Both the position numbers and the translations under genes were made by a program. A stretch of 64,000 bases of DNA from Prunus persica (lineage: Eukaryota > Streptophyta > Magnoliopsida > Rosales > Rosaceae), in assembly GCF_000346465.2 (NCBI RefSeq), contig NC_034010.1:19769199-19833198 (forward strand), written 5' to 3'. Every line of letters begins with the position of its first letter. The stretch's first letter is position 1. The notes beneath the pieces are model-generated. The model saw nothing but the letters and a program-made list of their open reading frames with translations. It searched no databases and had not been told where the DNA came from. Positions 19,705-31,118 of this stretch are shown here, piece after piece.

Positions 19705-21472
19705 GGTTAAGATGTTAATTAAGCTAGGGTTATCACATGGGACACATGGTTAGCTTAACGTGCGCTTTACGTGCATTAAGCACACACAAAAATTTGTGCA
19801 TGGATTATTGTATTGAGGTCTAGACGAAATATCTGAATAGAATAAATAAGATTGGATCAACATTATGGGATGACTAAGAGATAAGTATCTGTCCACCATC
19901 CGCATTATTTTTGACAATGCAAGCAAGAAGCTCTAACTTTTAAGTAATGTCTGGCTAGGTCGACCTTTGATTGTGTAGTTGTGCTTACCCAACATTTGTA
20001 GCACTTCATGGGAAAGACCACGTGTTATATGTTTGTCAAAGTTTCATGTAGTTTACGTTTTCATCATTCTACTTTGTTCACTTAATTTGATGCACTCCAG
20101 GTCATCAACTTACATATCTTTTATAATATGAATGTGTTTTTCTTATTGTATTCGTCTATTTTGTTAGTCAATAGAAGATTAGGTGAGAAATCACACAATA
20201 GAATGAGATTCTATCTCAAAATATGATATTAGTTACGTGTCATAACATGAGTGAATTAGTAACATCATGTGACAGTCACAAAAAAATTTCTCTAATGCGT
20301 CCAAACTTGTGACGTTTTGAGCTTCCACCTTTGATTAACCTCAAATTTGAAAATCTTAACTCAAAACTCCAGCGTGATGTCCAAAAGAAATCAGCAAATA
20401 AAACATAAGCAGAGATCCTGTTTTCATTTGATAATCCCCGTTGATCCGTCAACGAAATTCTCTCGAGTATATAATATAGAGAAAATGTTTGATGAATGAA
20501 ATTAAGAAATTAACGTAAAATTATTGTTTGTATTAAACTAGTGTAAACAAGAACTGTTTAGGGAACATAATCCTTACACAAGGGTTATGAGATTCTAGAA
20601 TAATGCAACAAGGAGACACATCACACCACTGACCAATCAATCACGTGGGCTTTGGTGGTTTTCCCGAAGATCACTCAATAAATGGACCTTTTCCTTGGCT
20701 ACAATCTTGGAATACCTTGCATGCGTTGCATTGAGTGAGATTGTATGTCACTTTTGTCTTTGTTTTGCAGACAAAACATAATCACTGCCTGCAAATAACC
20801 TTCAATTGACAGTTATTCCCTTCTATAAAACATGCTTTTTTTTTTTTCCCATTTACCAATGAATGTCAACGAGGCCCAGTTTTCTATCAAGATGAGCATG
20901 TGAGAGATACGAGAAACTATACTGCATGCTTTGTCCCAAGACTCCCAAATCACAAGGCAAGAGGAAAATAAAAGCCCCATACAAAACACCGTCTTATGCA
21001 TTGACAACCAATTGGCACATTGATGCATATCAGGGGCTCAGGGCCAGGCCATATCAGAAAGAAAATCTTAAAAAAGAACCAAATACCATCACATAATAAA
21101 ACGGATCTGCTTGACCCAAAAAAATAATAAAATAAAAAGGATCTGAATCAGTTAAATTTTGATTCAACTCTCCATGCATCGGAGGAAAAACTATGCAATC
21201 AGAATATACTCAATGGCAGTTATTTATCACAAACCCTTCATTCTCAATCAGAAATTCGATCTTCATTACATACTACCTTTTACCCTAAGAGATACACAAA
21301 TACATAAATTTCGGAAACTAAATAAATAAATCATCGCTCTAAATGCTGCATGACCATGAGTATCACATTAAAATTCTGAACTCATTTTCCTCATGGTTTT
21401 TTATACACTCAGTTTCTAACAAACAGTGAGAACATATGTGCGTATCAGTTATTACACAAACACTTGCACCAG

Positions 21473-21476
<4 letters not shown>
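19705..21476. other. Intergenic, no gene seen
   Basis: AT-rich sequence upstream of the PMEI-like gene and downstream of the DUF641 gene. No coding region or recognisable element was identified. Confidence 0.45.

Positions 21477-21529
<53 letters not shown>
21477..21529. repeat. (GA)n microsatellite
   Basis: About 26 uninterrupted GA units about 150 bp past the stop codon of the DUF641 gene, possibly within its 3' untranslated region. Confidence 0.95.
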
Positions 21530-21530
<1 letters not shown>

Positions 21531-21675
21531 ATTTGAGTAAGTGTTTAATAGCTCATTTCATCTTACAATTATACAAAGGAAAAACCACAAACAACAACAA
21601 TATATTATGAAAGCAACAGACTATAAAAACACACTGCATACCCATATGAACATTGATTGGCACGGATCTGGCCCG

Positions 21676-22950
21676 TCAATCAGCAACGTTCATGCCAGAG
21701 AGATAAACCCGACTTTGAATCACACTGCCTCCAATCCAGAAACCAGGCATAACCATGAGACCAACCTTAGGCTTTTGATCACTTTCATCCATTATTAAAT
21801 TCTTCACCACACTGTCCATATAAACCTCCGAGAACTCACTCCCCCTCTTGACCTGAAAGACCTCAACACGAGGATCAAAAGAATAAGCCAACCTATGCAA
21901 AAGCCATATTGACTTGGCCAGTTTTAGAAAAGCCTGGTAAAAAGGAGTCCTTGGATGCCCCCCACCCATTACATAATTTCGTTGATCTAAATTCCCGAAA
22001 AACGAAGTCTCCATTTTTGGGTGAACCACTACCAGGTACTTGCTCCTACAAAATCTCCCAAAAACAGAATCTGGATTTTGGCCAAGCATGTCCAATGGAT
22101 CCATGTCCCGTAGTGTAAGAAATTGGTGGAAGAAGCTCTCCTTAGTGACTGTAAGATTGTCTAAGTTAAGGGAGAAGCTTTCCTGCTGAAAGCCACTGAA
22201 CATTCTTTGGCAAATATGGGACTCAAAGGCATACTTCTTGTGAGGTCTCTTTGCATAAACAACACTGGGTTCAATAGAATTGGCTGCTGCATCAAGGTCC
22301 CACCCAGCTGCCTTCATCATGTTAATCAGCGGCTTAGAAAAATCATGAATAGCTTTGTATGCAGCTTCAACAACTGAAGTGAAGAGATCGGAAGTTAGAT
22401 CCACAGGCGGAAAACCATTTTCATCAGCGGAACCTTCCGATTCTTTAGTAGACATGCCCCTGAGCTTTAGATTCTTTTCCAACTTTGCTTGCTTCTGTTT
22501 TGCCTCCTCAATATGCTGCTGAAGCTGAAGGATTTCAGAATCTTTATTCTGGATTTCAGATTGGAATTTCTTAACCATAACCCCATAGGTTTTCAGCAGA
22601 ATTTGTTGTTCTTGAATCTCTGCAGCTAGGCGGGAGTCCTGTGGAGAAACACAAACTGGGCTGGGATTGTTCTCCCTATAGAAGTGCTTAAGTTCAGAAA
22701 GGTTTTTTAGCTCAGAAATTACAAGTTTATCTGCAGCTTGAATTTTTTCAGGGTCGTAGGGAGTATGAGCAGCTTGGAGCTGGATGTAAGCTGACTTCAG
22801 GGAAGAGATGTTCGTAAAAACCTTAGATATCAAGGCTTCCACAGCTTCTGGATTCTGATTCATGGCCTCTTCCATGGGTTGTGGATGAACCTTTTGGTTA
22901 TTGCTGAGTTGAGTATCCCTTGCTCCAGTGGGTAGCATAGCTACTTCCAA
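21676..22950 (-). CDS. DUF641 family protein, GIL1/IRKI-like
   Basis: A 424-residue protein encoded in one coding exon. The N-terminal block EALISKVFTNISSLKSAYIQ followed by AADKLVISELKNLSELKHFY is the DUF641 signature. A coiled coil covers roughly residues 105-165 (EIQEQQILLKTYGVMVKKFQ and heptads after it). The C-terminal half carries the conserved plant-specific domain with FGNLDQRNYVMGGGHPRTPF and a final VMPGFWIGGSVIQSRVYLSG. The family founder, GRAVITROPIC IN THE LIGHT 1, acts in phytochrome-dependent loss of gravitropism; the biochemical role is unknown. The start is the first ATG after a 5' leader intron. GIL1 itself is longer, so this may be a different paralog. Confidence 0.88.
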   Translation of the reverse strand: MEVAMLPTGARDTQLSNNQKVHPQPMEEAMNQNPEAVEALISKVFTNISSLKSAYIQLQAAHTPYDPEKIQAADKLVISELKNLSELKHFYRENNPSPVCVSPQDSRLAAEIQEQQILLKTYGVMVKKFQSEIQNKDSEILQLQQHIEEAKQKQAKLEKNLKLRGMSTKESEGSADENGFPPVDLTSDLFTSVVEAAYKAIHDFSKPLINMMKAAGWDLDAAANSIEPSVVYAKRPHKKYAFESHICQRMFSGFQQESFSLNLDNLTVTKESFFHQFLTLRDMDPLDMLGQNPDSVFGRFCRSKYLVVVHPKMETSFFGNLDQRNYVMGGGHPRTPFYQAFLKLAKSIWLLHRLAYSFDPRVEVFQVKRGSEFSEVYMDSVVKNLIMDESDQKPKVGLMVMPGFWIGGSVIQSRVYLSGMNVAD

Positions 22951-24860
22951 AAAGAGTGGTTAAATTGACTTTCTTCAGAAAAAACACCAAAACTACAAAA
23001 CCTGCAAACTTCAGCATAAGTGTTAATTGCATAATCTGAAATCAGGTGATGACACAAAAATAATGTAGATTATCCGAAAGTACGATAGCAATGCTGTGTT
23101 CTTCCATCCAGCATACACATATATCAAAAAAAATTAGTCCATAGACATTCAGATTAACAAGTATTCACTTATGAATATGACTCAATAAAGATGTGTGTTC
23201 CCAGGTTTATGCATAAAGAATTGAATTCTGAACAAAATTTCCTGACAATGATAGGTTTGCATAAACTGACAGACAAGTCTCATGAACAAATCCATGCTAG
23301 AATCCCTAACCAAGACATATGCCATACACTCTTCTTATATTGTCACTTCAAATTCTAACATATACCATTTCTTGTATAAGAGAAAATCCACCATGAATAA
23401 TACATCTTTGAAGATTTCAGAATTTGGACACTTCAATGAAGCATTGAAATGTATCAGGTAGTATCAGAAAATAAATTCTACCCAGAAAGGATCCTAAATG
23501 GGCATTGCACCCCAGTAGAAGTACTAATGCTACTTAGAAAGCACTTCTTGTATGACTTTATCACAGTACTTCTACTCAATCTTTGTTTTAGTTTTCTTTT
23601 CAGAAACTTACAGGACATTTTATATGGCCAATTGTAAAATCGACAACCACACATTATGTTTGAACTTTCTTTCTCATGTTCTAACTTATAGTAACACCCT
23701 ATAACTTAGGTATACAAACTAGATAAACACGCAAATACCTCCACAATCTAAACATTAAAGGTATCAATTCCAGATTGACACCTTATCTGTGGACACACCG
23801 AATCTGCTGACCTTATATCTTGGAAAAAGCATGGGGAACATGTAACATATATGCATGTACACCATAAACACAAATAATTCAAAATTGCAGCTCCCATTCT
23901 TCTGCATTCGTCAATTGATGGCTTGGAGAATGATAACTATGATAAGATATGATCTTCTTTAGTGCAGGAATCTACTTGAGGCTAATTTTTTTTTTATGCA
24001 GGAATCTAGTTAAGGCTTACCATTACACCTGCCTTTCTATGTGTATGTAATTAAATGTATCACGACTACATGATATGCATTATCTTCACTTTCCTATGCT
24101 CAAGATTGTCCTTACACTTAACACTATGATTGACAGAAAAAACGAAAAACACGGAGAGAAGCTTGACTATCACACAGAACAACCGATGCTAAAATATAAG
24201 TAACTAATAATTATGACCTGCTCCACCGCATCAACGATTGAATGAATAAGTTCAAATTAATATGAACACCCAAAATACGTAACTAGAACATTAGGAGCAA
24301 ATTACAAGCAACAGTCCTAAAAAAGTCAGTTAATTTACAGAAATTAGTCATAATCTAATAAAATGGTTCACATAAAAAAGCATTGTACAATTCTCTGTGA
24401 TTCATACCGAAAAAAATCAGATAATGGGTACAAATAACAATCTAAGAACAAAACTTGAAATGACAAGACATATATTTAAAATAGGAAAAAAGGAAGAACC
24501 CAAAACATATATTGCAAAAATGAATGGGCATCAGCTGCTAACCTGTTAGGAGCACATATCTGCCACAGACCGCATCTAGCAAACATAATAAACGGCCTTC
24601 AACCTAAAACACAGTAGAATATTTTTAATTAACAGCACAAATCATTCAGAGGACATAAAATACATAAAATTTCTGTTTGCTTGTACTGATTTTCAGCTTA
24701 TCGTCATAACCAAATACACTTACCCAATACAAGCGCCCTCCTTTCAACCTCAACGGAGATCGCAATCCTGACGCCTCTCAAAGCCCTAACCCTAAGAGTA
24801 CGATTGCAACTCTTCCAATCGTTCTCTCTTTCTCTCTCTCTCTGCGAGACCAGAATAGTG
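22951..24860 (-). other. 5' leader of the DUF641 gene with two introns
   Basis: I infer two non-coding exons, about 24850-24724 and 24603-24543, and a leader part of the coding exon starting at 23001. The borders fit GT/AG: donors at 24723/24722 (GTAAGTG) and 24542/24541 (GTTAGC), and acceptors just above 24603 (TTTTAG) and 23001 (TTTGCAG). The first exon is pyrimidine-rich on the plus strand (CTCTCT run at 24827-24841), a common feature of plant leaders. The introns contain no other gene I can see. Confidence 0.55.
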
Positions 24861-26219
24861 TGATAGCTGGGTGGGTGTACGATCAGGCTCAGCAGGCCCT
24901 AATTGGAAACTTTGGGTTGTTCCAAATTCCAATACTACATCACCATATCGGTTACTATAAAACGCATTTTTTTGTCCTTTTCTTTTCACTGTTTGATAGA
25001 AAAGGAATTTATCCTTTTTTTTTTTGGGGGGGAGTTACATGGGTTGACAAAATTAAGCACAGTGGGCTGGCCAACTCCAGCCCATTCATCTTTAAGTAAA
25101 GGGGTCTTTTATTTTCACCAATCAATTTTGACCAATACACCAAGCACTAAACGGTCGGCCATGCAGGAATATTTTTTTTTTTTCCCATTATAATCATGTC
25201 TTAATTGACAATTATAGCCGTTACTTGATTACATCTAACAATCACGTTAACATGATAATTATGAAAATATTTTTTAATATAAGCAATCATCTAAATTATA
25301 AGAGTAGAAAGATTTCTCGCAATACTGGTATCTCGCAGTACTGGTATGCAAATTAAGATCTTTTTTTGGGTTGGATTCCGTTTAAATTATAATAACAAAG
25401 AGATTTCTTAAACACTCTTGCTACTGGTATGAAAATTAAGACTCTTTTATGAGTTAAACCCTGTTGGCTATGTAAATGCCCTTTCTACTAACATTACTGT
25501 CGTCCCCTTATCCTAGCTTCTTTTGTTTTTGGTTTTTTTTTTTTTATAACATGCTTCTCCTAGCTTCAGATGTCTAATAATCAGCATGATAAGTTGCCCC
25601 ACTCTATTGACGCTATTATTATTATTATTATTATTATTTGTTTAATATTAATATTAATTTTGGAAAATACTATTATTATTGTTTGTTATTGTTTTTATTT
25701 TTATTTTATTATTATTTTGAAGGAAATCAATTTTTCTTTTTTTCCATTCTGTCCTCTCATAATATCGCTTTATATATAAAATAAAAAATACATTTTGCTT
25801 ATTTACATCCATATATAATGGCTTTATTTTGAACCAATAGATTTTTGTGCCTTCCAAACCGAAGGCAAGGAGATAAATTGTATTTCCACTGCAACTCCAA
25901 ATGCTCACTTCCTTGCGCTTCTTCATAGTGACCAAAACCCAATAAGAAAGTAAAAGGAAAAATGCATTAAATATATAAGATAAAGAAACCAAGGTCATTT
26001 GATGCGAACGGGAACGGCCATAGCTGAAGAAGCAAGGAAAAGCTCAAAACTTTTCACAGCTCAATGTCCCAGCTCATTTCACCTAGAATCTCAAACTGTC
26101 AGAATAAACTTCTCTTTTTCTTTTACTTTCTTTCTGGGTTCTCTGCAATTTAATCTTTCTCAAATATTACTTTGTCAATCGCAATAGATGCAACATACCT
26201 ATTTATGTTTTATATTTTC
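24861..26219. other. Intergenic, AT-rich
   Basis: Probably the promoter of the DUF641 gene on the left and then plain AT-rich sequence. It contains a T/G homopolymer tract at about 25015-25033 and an imperfect (TTA)n run at about 25612-25640. No gene is supported. Confidence 0.4.
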
Positions 26220-26600
26220 CGATAAAGAATTTGTGGACTTGCGAGATAAAGCCTGGTTCAGAGCCACCATTGTCACAAGTCCCACAAACTCAGCCTAAAA
26301 GAAGACGAAAAGGGCCTTGGTGGAGTACAAGAGCTTGGTCACCGAAGACGGCTCGCAGCAGCTCAAAGAGTACGTTGATTCGGCTTACTTGAGGCCTGTA
26401 CCGCCTCCATTGGGTGACCAAAACTCCAAAACTTTGAGGAGGGTGATGTGGTCGATGCGGATTATAAAGATGGTGACAACAATTCCAAGTACAGAGTGGT
26501 GTTTGAAAACCCTCCAGATTTGATTGAATTTGAGAGAGAGCGTCTCAGATTGCATCAAGATTGGGATGCTGGCAAATGGGTTCGGCCCAATAAGCAGGTA
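26220..26600 (+). pseudogene. Agenet (Tudor-like) domain gene remnant
   Basis: Read across frameshifts, this gives AWFRATIVTSPT, then VEYKSLVTEDGSQQLKEYVD, SAYLRPVPPP, then a second unit with KYRVVFENPPDLIEFERERL and QDWDAGKWVRP. These are the paired Agenet modules of DUF724-type plant chromatin proteins. A stop (TAA before the AAGAAGAC stretch), a frameshift near 26437 and loss of the expected WWTGVV strand in the second module show it is broken. The rest of such a gene is not present. Confidence 0.75.
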
Positions 26601-27489
26601 TGCTATCTTGGGCATGACCTGGGTTTTTTTTCCCTTTCAAAGATTGTTTCTTTCGTTCTTTCTTGGTGGGTTTTTTTCCTTTTCTTTTCATGCGGGTAAT
26701 TAGTCTCTTAATCATGAGTATTCATTTCCGTGAAGTCCGAACATGGTAATTTTTTCTCTGCAAATAGAGCTACAGATGAATCAGATACTGCATTTTATTA
26801 CTGAAATGGAAATGCAAAATAATTCAGCAAACACGTCTAACCCTAATTGTTCACTCTCAATTACAAATTGAACTGAAATCCGTCAATTGCCTCAACACTA
26901 GACAGTCAGTGAGAGAGTTTCAAATTCGAAACCTTATTCAGTTTGAACACCAAAAATCAGTTTCTCGTCATACTAATGAACCAGACGCCTTTTTGTTTCC
27001 CATTTTACATGTGAAGTGTGTGTTTTCTTTGTGTGTTTCAGTTTGGTGCTTCCATTAACAAAACCCGGAAGTTTTGATTTTCCAGAAATTATTCGAATCC
27101 CTGGCTGAAATTAGTGAGTAAAATCTGTTCAGTTTCATTGATGTTTAATTTCCAAGTTATGAAGTGTGTACTGATCGACAAATAAGGCCACATGAATGAA
27201 CAAAAGAAAGAGAAAGTGCCAGTGAAAATGGCTACTGAAGTACGGAAAGTTACTTTAGATGTCGTGTCAATGAAATTGGGCTACAAATTTTGATTGTGAG
27301 AGTTTTTGTACCTGTGGGATAATGTGTTTAACATTTCTAGAACTGTGATGTTGGCTATAATTCTTTACCCCACAACATTCATATATCTGGTCAGTATAGG
27401 CAAAAATTTTTATAAGAATACTTGTTGAGGATAAATCTTCCTGTTTTTTATATTATAATTTATTTCCCATACTTAGAATTACACAGTGA
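26601..27489. other. Probable 5' region of the Ycf20-like gene
   Basis: AT-rich sequence between the Agenet remnant and the Ycf20-like start. It may contain the promoter and leader intron of the downstream gene, but I could not fix a first exon. Confidence 0.35.
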
Positions 27490-27516
27490 ATGGATGCTTG
27501 TAGGTTGTACATGATA

Positions 27517-28485
27517 ATGGCGGCTGCAGTTACATCTGGTAACTATCCAAAAAGTGTTAAGCTTCATTCTTCCAAGTTTGTCAGGTCCAGAGTTATAGCT
27601 TTGGGTCTTTATCCCATGTTTTACAAACCTCCTCGTGCTTTTCGCCTGAAACTCAGTTCTAGCAGCTGTTTCTTCTGCATACCTCAGCCTCTACTAGTGA
27701 ACAATTTCAAGTAAGTTACCATGCAAATTGATACTGTGTTAGGAATGCGTGGTTTGATGTGCTTATAGGAAATGAGTGACTTGTTCTTGCAACATGATGG
27801 CTTTTTAAGAATTAGTTTCAAACCCAGGCTTTCCTTTCTTCTCTTTGGCATTTGAATGTCAAAAACTCTTAGATTTGTGAAAGCTAGCTTTATAAAGTAG
27901 TACATAGCACTGAAACATATTAGTATTAGGAAAATCCACAAAGTAGTTTTAAGGCAATCTTATTGAAATTTGCCCTCTGCCTATAATTTGGGGTCTCCTT
28001 TTGAATTGTACAGGAGGATGACATGGTCTATCAGAAGCAGTGTGGACAGCAGCGGGTTGGACCCATCTCCAACAAATGGCACTACTGGCACAACACGTTT
28101 AATTAGGGCTATCCAAGCTATTCAAACCAAGTTAGGTGGCAAAATTCGAGAGCTAAGGAGAGGTTTCCTATTTAAAGTACTCTTCTTCTTAGTGGGTTTC
28201 TACTGTGCAACTGCTTATGCTACTGTGATTGGGCAAACAGGCGACTGGGACATTCTATCTGCTGCCTTTGCTGTGGTTGTTGTGGAGGGGATTGGAGCCC
28301 TCATGTACAAGGCTTCTCTTCCTTTACTAATGAAGACTAGGAGCCTGATAACCATGTTTAATTATTGGAAAGCTGGGCTATCCATGGGTCTCTTCTTGGA
28401 TTCATTTAAATATGAGTTCAATGATATTTTTGGATTCAGTAGCCCCTTCAATTTTGAACTTGATGCATTTTCAATGTTCTTATAA
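27517..28485 (+). CDS. Ycf20-like chloroplast membrane protein, two exons
   Basis: Exons 27517-27710 and 28014-28485 join in phase (AA|G, donor GTAAGT, acceptor TGTACAG) to give about 221 residues. The N-terminal 65 residues are Ser-, Arg- and Lys-rich with almost no acidic residues, as in a plastid transit peptide. The conserved DUF565/Ycf20 domain follows, with three hydrophobic segments near residues 118-137, 144-163 and 176-194, ending in the hallmark GLSMGLFLDSFKYE. Ycf20 is a plastid-encoded protein in algae. Nuclear plant homologs (NPQ6/NPQ7 in Arabidopsis) are thylakoid proteins needed for normal non-photochemical quenching. In-frame ATGs at 27490 and 27511 are alternative starts; I prefer 27517 for its context. 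Confidence 0.88.
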
Positions 28486-28860
28486 CACGTGGCTCTTTCG
28501 AATGCTGTTTTCTGAAATGGAGGATTGAGAAATTGTGATTGGTAAACATAGGTCGTGACCTGACTGCAATAGTGGGCATGGGGATAAGAAATGGTGGCAT
28601 GGGAGGGTGAACTCCGTCCCTCCACTTTTCCATCTCTATTCCCTACATGAAGTTGAAAGCCTCATACTTTGCAAGGGATTTTCTGTGTACTGTCCATGAA
28701 AACCATATTCTTGAACAAATATGGTACTGTACACTATTTCTTCAAGTGTGCTGATTCAATTACATACTCATTTGGTTTTGCTTTAGTGCCAGTTTGTTTT
28801 TTCGGTCGAACACTTTAACATCAGTTGAAGGTAGTTGAAATAATAATCTCTTTTTATTTA
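28486..28860 (+). other. 3' region of the Ycf20-like gene
   Basis: Sequence past the stop codon that probably holds the 3' untranslated region. Nothing else was recognised before the ABCF remnant begins. Confidence 0.4.
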
Positions 28861-28862
28861 TC

Positions 28863-30372
28863 AGATTGCGGCTGCACTGGGAAAGAAGAAGACAGAGAAG
28901 GTTGGTGCAACCATGAAGTTTAAGTCAACTGGAAAAAAGATGCTCCTAAAGATGGGAAGAAAGGGAAAATTCAGTCTATGCCATGTTGGCAAGCATGGAC
29001 TAGAAACCCAAATAAGCCCAAGAAACGATCTCCCTTGAGTAGGATGGCAAAAGGTGCTCCAAAACTTTCACCCTATTCTGATGGTATTGATCTCCCTTTC
29101 TCGGATGAAGAAGAACAAGAGGAAGAAAATGTAGACAAACAAAATTTTAAGCCACTTGATGCGTCCATAACAGACGAGTTAAAAATGCATGAAAAGGACC
29201 TTGCTTCCCATGCTGATGAGTAGGCAAAACAGGATGGCCTTAAAAATGATCATGATGCTTTCACTGTTGTTATTCGAACATGGTCTTTGGTATGTGATGG
29301 TGAAGATGGCAATGCTAATGTCAAGGATATAATAACAGAAGATTTTTCTGTGTCGGCTCCAGGAAAGGAACTTCTAAGGAATGCATCAGTGAAGATATCA
29401 CATGGTAAGAGATATGGCTTGGTTGGGCCTAATGGAATGTGCAAGTGTACCCTCTTGAAGCTTCTTGCTTGGGGGAAGATTCTAGTACCAAAAAGACATT
29501 GATGTGCTTTTGTTTGAAGAGGACACAGTTGGTGATGATGATAGAACTGCTCTTGAAGCAGTTGTTTCAACTAATGAAGAACTTTCAAAGCTCCCGAAAG
29601 AGGTTGAAACTTTGCAGAATTCGGCTTCTGCTTTCAGCTGTGAAGAAGAGGGCGATCATGGCGATGATGACGACGCAGGAAATAAGCTTGAGTTGTACGA
29701 AAAATGGCAGTTCATGGGGTCATACGCTGCTGAAGCTCAAGGTTCAAAGTTTTTACTGGGTTGGGCTTCACAAAGGATATACAAGGTTTTCCCACTAAGT
29801 CATTTAGTGGTGGTGGGGAGGATGAGAATTTAATTAGCTAGGGCACTTTTTGAGCAAAAACTCTTTTGTTGCTTGATGAACACACAATCCCATCTTGACT
29901 TGAGGACTGTTCTCTGGTTGGCGTATTTGTGCTGCTGGAAGAAAAAAAGCATGGGTTGTCTCACGTGATGGATTCCCTTAACTCAGTCTTCACTAAGATT
30001 ATTCATCTGCATGATCTGAAACTCCACTTCTAATGTGATCTGGATGAGAAGCAGATTAAAGCTGCCAAAAGGAGAGGAAATTGGGTTCAGCCAAAGTTTG
30101 TTGCGGCTAAGGAAAAGAACAAGGTCAACGGCAAGGTTGACGATGATGAAAGCCTCAGTTGTGGCTCCTAAGAAGTGGACGGATAACAGTTTGGAGTTCC
30201 TGTTTCCTGAACCTACCATCACTAAGCTCACATCTTCACTTTTTGCAACTTGTTGAAGTCAGCTTCAGCTATCCAAATTGGGAAGATTTTAAGCTGTAAA
30301 ATGTTAACGTCGGTGTTGATGTGGGGTCTCAGTATTGCCATTGCTGGACCTAACAGCGGGGAAGTCTGGGAA
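28863..30372 (+). pseudogene. ABCF-type (GCN20/ABCF4-like) ATPase pseudogene
   Basis: Across several frames this reads as a soluble ABC ATPase of subfamily F: a Lys-rich N-terminus, the acidic DGIDLPFSDEEEQEEENVD linker, DIITEDFSVSAPGKELLRNA, HGKRYGLVGPNGMCKCTLL, an acidic insert, pieces of the signature, H-loop and linker regions, and finally a start of the second Walker A (IAGPNSG at about 30340-30360). ABCF proteins act on ribosomes. It is dead: TAG at 29221, several frameshifts, and the first Walker A has Gly-to-Cys and Ser-to-Cys changes (GPNGMCKC for GPNGMGKS). It runs about 1.5 kb without an evident intron, so a processed copy is possible. It stops abruptly where antisense arginase sequence begins. 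Confidence 0.8.
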
Positions 30373-30850
30373 AAGTGTGGTTATAATTAGTACAACAGAT
30401 TCCCCGTTCCTAGTCCAGCGATGCACAATGAAGTTTCCTGAAAGGGTCTTGACAGTTTGGCACAAAAGTTTCTAATTTAAAATGAAATAAGGTACCCTGA
30501 TCCCTGAAGTGTTCAAATCTGAGGCCTGAAAATGGCATCATACTGCAGGAAGGGTACTTGACATCTAAGCATTTAAAATACGAAATACGCCAGCAAGCAA
30601 TTGTATTGTGTCATACTGGTAAAGTTTTCAAGGTTATAAAAGGGATATGACTGCATGTCATGCGCAATGAACATACGTTACATGTGGTTGAGAAATATTG
30701 GTTGGCATTGCTGTCACAAAAACCCAATTATACTTATAATCATTTTGTGGTTGAGAACTCAGAGAGATAGAGAGGCTGTGAAAAGAAGTGAGAAAAACTT
30801 GAAAATGATCAAAGCAAAGAAAAAATTAACAGGAAAAAATGGCTCAAATT
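30373..30850 (-). pseudogene. ARG0, antisense arginase 5' and intron fragment
   Basis: On the minus strand, 30850-30770 matches the arginase 5' region (CTCTCTCTGCTTTGATCATT-like leader), and about 30660-30375 matches the long third intron of the arginase copies, including GCAGTATGATGCCATTTTCAG and GGAAACTTCATTGTGCATC. No arginase exon is preserved. It lies directly downstream of U1 on the same strand, reproducing the U-then-arginase order seen on the right of the window. Confidence 0.7.
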
Positions 30851-31118
30851 AAACCAAAATATCCCACTCGTGTGTTTTGTGGGTTTCAGTTTGCTTTATA
30901 ATCAAAACTGAACAAGAGAAGTGGGAGTCGAGAAACTTGAATTACAATTGTACATAAACTGATCACAATTACAGAATGAATTGAATAAAAAATGTGCTAG
31001 CTCTCCTCTCCTAAAAAATCATGTACTTATAATCGTTTTGTGGTTCAAAAACCATGTACTTACATCTGATATCAATTAAAGAATAAACTAGAGAATAAGA
31101 AACGTGTTCTCCAAGAAA

